Origin: Shimia sp047124445
GTDB lineage: Bacteria; Pseudomonadota; Alphaproteobacteria; Rhodobacterales; Rhodobacteraceae
Reading direction: 5' to 3'
NCBI RefSeq assembly: GCF_047124445.1
Contig: NZ_CP138921.1
Coordinates: 3,596,001-3,660,000, forward strand
DNA: 64,000 bases
The position numbers and the translations under genes were made by a program. The notes under the pieces are model-generated. The model ran no database searches. It was not told the DNA's origin and saw only the letters and a list, made by a program, of their open reading frames with translations. Numbering within the stretch: the first letter of the stretch is position 1; the number at the start of each line of letters is the position of its first letter. Shown in pieces: positions 61,666 to 64,000 of this stretch.

Positions 61666-62759
61666 CAGGCGTTCCTCCGGCGCATCGCAATGAAGAGTTT
61701 TTCAAGCGGCTCACGCACCATGTTGTCCAGCGCCCCGGTGAACAGGATCACCAGTGCCTGAATAACCACGATCAGCTCGCGAGGGATGCTGGTCCAAAGC
61801 GCCAGTTCTGCGCCGCCCTGATAGAGGAAACCAAACAGGATCGCGGCCAGCAGCACACCAAACGGGTGGTTGCGCCCCATCAGCGCCACGGCGATGCCGA
61901 TAAAGCCCGCGCCCTCGGTGCTGTTCAGGATCAAACGTTCGCTCTCGCCCATGGTGGTGTTGACCGACATCATGCCCGCCAGAGCACCGGAGATCAGCAT
62001 CGCAATCACGGTGATGCGCACCGGGCTGATGCCTGCATAGAGCGCGCCGGACTCCGAATGCCCAAAGGCCCGGATCTGATACCCCAATTTGGTGCGCCAC
62101 ATCAGCAGCCAGACAAACACACTTGCCGCCAGCGCCAGGAAGAAAGTCACGTTTGCCGGCGCGCCACGGAACATCTTGTTACTCTCGGTGGAGAACATGT
62201 CCTGGAAAGATGGCAGGTGTGTTGCGTCCGGGAACTTCGCAGAGGCCGGGTCCATTGCACCCACGGGGCGCAGCAGTTCCACCAGCACGTAGTTCAGGAT
62301 CGCCGCCGCGATGAAGTTGAACATGATGGTGGTGATCACGATGTGGCTGCCGCGTTTGGCCTGCAGATACGCCGGGATCAGAGCCCAAAGCGCGCCAAAC
62401 AAGGCCGCGCCAACAGAGGCGCCAAGGATCGCAAGCGACCAATGGGGCCAAGGCACGTAGAGGCAGCACAGCGCCACGCCCAGACCACCCAACATCGCCT
62501 GCCCTTCGCCACCGATGTTGAACAGTCGTGCGTGGAAGGCGACAGACACCGCCAGACCGGTGAAAATGAAGTTGGTAGCGTAGTACAGCGTATAGCCCCA
62601 ACCGGATGACCGCATCAGCGCGCCATCAACCATCAGTTTCAGCGCTTCAATCGGATTTTCGCCAATGGCCAAAATCACAAGCGCAGAGAAAAACGCCGCC
62701 AACAGCAGCGAAATCAAGGGGATCAGGACGATGTCAGCCCATTTAGGCATCTTATCCAT
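61665..62759 (-). CDS. BMP-type (nucleoside) ABC transporter permease, first
   Basis: The 364-residue protein has about ten membrane helices and FNIGGEGQAMLGGLGVALCC plus GAGFIGIAVALMGRNHPFGV, hallmarks of the YufP/NupP branch of ABC permeases. It pairs with the next permease and an ATPase gene in one import system. The ATG at 62757-62759 follows GGAGG by 9 nt and overlaps the ATPase stop by 8 bp. Confidence 0.9.
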   Translation of the reverse strand: MDKMPKWADIVLIPLISLLLAAFFSALVILAIGENPIEALKLMVDGALMRSSGWGYTLYYATNFIFTGLAVSVAFHARLFNIGGEGQAMLGGLGVALCCLYVPWPHWSLAILGASVGAALFGALWALIPAYLQAKRGSHIVITTIMFNFIAAAILNYVLVELLRPVGAMDPASAKFPDATHLPSFQDMFSTESNKMFRGAPANVTFFLALAASVFVWLLMWRTKLGYQIRAFGHSESGALYAGISPVRITVIAMLISGALAGMMSVNTTMGESERLILNSTEGAGFIGIAVALMGRNHPFGVLLAAILFGFLYQGGAELALWTSIPRELIVVIQALVILFTGALDNMVREPLEKLFIAMRRRNA

Positions 62760-64000
62760 CGGCGGGAACCTCCTGTTGTGTGGTGTCGTTGCCGCCGTTG
62801 CCATTGGCCACAGCGGATGTATCGGTGATCCCGGCCATCAACAGGCCCAGTTCTTTTTCGTTCGTCTGCGCCGCGTCACGCTCGCCGGTGATATGGCCGT
62901 CAAACATGACGACAACACGATCCGCCAGCGACAGAATTTCTTCCAGTTCCACAGACACAAGCAGGATCGCTTTGCCCTGGTCGCGCAGGTTCACAACTTG
63001 CTGGTGGATGAACTCAATCGCGCCAATGTCCACGCCCCGTGTCGGTTGCCCGATCAACAGCAGGTCCGGGTTACGCTCAATCTCACGGGCCAGAACGATC
63101 TTCTGCTGGTTGCCGCCAGAGAAGTTTTTTGCTGCCAGCTTGGGATCGGGCGGACGCACATCAAAGCGCTGCATCTTGGCCTCGGCCTCGGAGTAGATGC
63201 CTTTGTTGTCCATCAGCAGGCCGTTCTGGAGTTCCGGCGAATGGTGATAGCCAAACACCGTGTTTTCCCAGGCGGCAAACTCCATGATCAGACCTTCGCG
63301 CTGCCGGTCTTCCGGCACGTGGCTTATCCCCGCGGCGCGGCGGGCCTGCCCATCGGCACCATGGCCGCTGAGCGGGATTTCCGCGCCGTTCATGGTGATG
63401 GTGCCGGTGCCATCGGCAAAGCCACCGAGCACTTCGAGCAGTTCGGACTGTCCGTTGCCCGCCACACCCGCGATGCCCACAATCTCACCCGCGCGCACGG
63501 TCAGGTCGATGCCTTTAACCCGCTCAACGCCAGCCTCGTCCACAACCCGCAGGCCCTTGATGTCCAGCACGGTCGCACCCGGCTCCGCAGGCTTTTTGTC
63601 AACACGCAGCAGAACTTTCCGGCCCACCATCAGCTCTGCCAGATGCTCCGGCGAGGTCTCGGCGGTTTTCACCGTTGCGGTCATCTCGCCGCGGCGCATC
63701 ACGGACACGGTGTCGGTATATTCCATGATCTCGCGCAGCTTGTGCGTGATCAGGATGATGGTTTTGCCCTCTTCGCGCAGACGATCCAGAATGCGGAACA
63801 GCTGATCCGCCTCCGCTGGCGTCAACACGCCGGTGGGCTCGTCCAGAATGAGGATTTCTGCCTTGCGATACAGCGCCTTGAGGATTTCCACCCGCTGCTG
63901 GTGACCTACGGAGAGGTTCTCGATCACCTCATCCGGGTCCACGTTCAGCCCGTATTCTTCGGCCAGATGCTTGAGCTCCTTGCGGGCGTTGCCCAGCGAG
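62752..64000 (-). CDS. BMP-type ABC transporter ATPase, duplicated ABC domains (5' end outside window)
   Basis: The visible 415 residues include the end of ABC domain 1 (signature LSVGHQQRVEILKAL, Walker B LILDEPTGVLT, and a switch His in LITHKL) and a full ABC domain 2. Domain 2 has a modified Walker A (GVAGNGQSE), FSGGNQQKIVLARE and LLIGQPTRGVD. The two halves match YufO/sugar-type dual ATPases. The frame stays open through 64000, so the N-terminus lies outside. Upstream the BMP substrate-binding lipoprotein would be expected. Confidence 0.92.
   Translation of the reverse strand, partial: SLGNARKELKHLAEEYGLNVDPDEVIENLSVGHQQRVEILKALYRKAEILILDEPTGVLTPAEADQLFRILDRLREEGKTIILITHKLREIMEYTDTVSVMRRGEMTATVKTAETSPEHLAELMVGRKVLLRVDKKPAEPGATVLDIKGLRVVDEAGVERVKGIDLTVRAGEIVGIAGVAGNGQSELLEVLGGFADGTGTITMNGAEIPLSGHGADGQARRAAGISHVPEDRQREGLIMEFAAWENTVFGYHHSPELQNGLLMDNKGIYSEAEAKMQRFDVRPPDPKLAAKNFSGGNQQKIVLAREIERNPDLLLIGQPTRGVDIGAIEFIHQQVVNLRDQGKAILLVSVELEEILSLADRVVVMFDGHITGERDAAQTNEKELGLLMAGITDTSAVANGNGGNDTTQQEVPADG

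Overview
This GC-rich window carries many GTG/TTG starts and gene sets typical of Alphaproteobacteria, most likely a marine roseobacter-type Rhodobacteraceae. The clues are the cell-cycle methylase CcrM, the PmbA/CysQ and DUF4170/WaaA/LpxK blocks, a TIGR02186/TSUP pair, a Zur-controlled znu locus and a BMP-type ABC importer. The genus assignment is inference from gene content. No rRNA, tRNA, CRISPR array or intact insertion sequence was seen.

Region 1 (about 1-29000) is a surface-polysaccharide locus with an embedded natural-product assembly line. It holds a WecG/TagA-type glycosyltransferase, an acyltransferase/GMC/SDR operon, a hexapeptide acetyltransferase, an O-antigen polymerase/ligase-like protein, an initiating undecaprenyl-phosphate sugar transferase and a Wzz-type chain-length protein. 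Upstream in the same minus-strand direction lies a tightly coupled run: GT2, Wzx-like flippase, type I PKS (KS-AT-KR-DH-ACP-TE), GT2, NRPS and 4'-phosphopantetheinyl transferase. The NRPS has a formyltransferase domain, half a condensation domain, an adenylation domain interrupted by a luciferase-like monooxygenase, and a PCP. Stops and starts overlap by 4 bp at most junctions. I infer that a formylated, possibly oxidised, glycine-derived unit extended once by the PKS is made together with, and perhaps attached to, a glycan. A secreted glycosidase-like/RTX gene at the head of the run carries a one-base frameshift in a homopolymer.

Region 2 (29100-35400) has a family VIII esterase/beta-lactamase-like hydrolase, then znuB-znuC-zur divergent from znuA across a palindromic Zur-type operator. 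ZnuA and ZnuC both carry very histidine-rich segments. An orphan Tat-exported peptide-type binding protein follows.

Region 3 (35500-42000) has three glycosyltransferases and an alpha/beta-hydrolase-like protein on the plus strand, next to a LacI-type regulator. One glycosyltransferase is a tandem of an intact and a degenerate domain. Another ends in a tail resembling the helix-turn-helix of IS3 transposase OrfA.

Region 4 (42000-49000) is signalling and housekeeping: a DUF427-class III cyclase fusion, a membrane-anchored winged-helix protein, two small exported proteins, rnhB, ccrM behind three clustered GANTC sites, and a membrane-bound class III cyclase.

Region 5 (49000-64000) is mostly conserved chromosome: an alkane-hydroxylase-type monooxygenase, mutY, DUF721 and DsbA-like genes, waaA-lpxK, a glutamine amidotransferase, pmbA-cysQ, the TSUP/TIGR02186 pair and a BMP-type ABC transporter running off the window edge.
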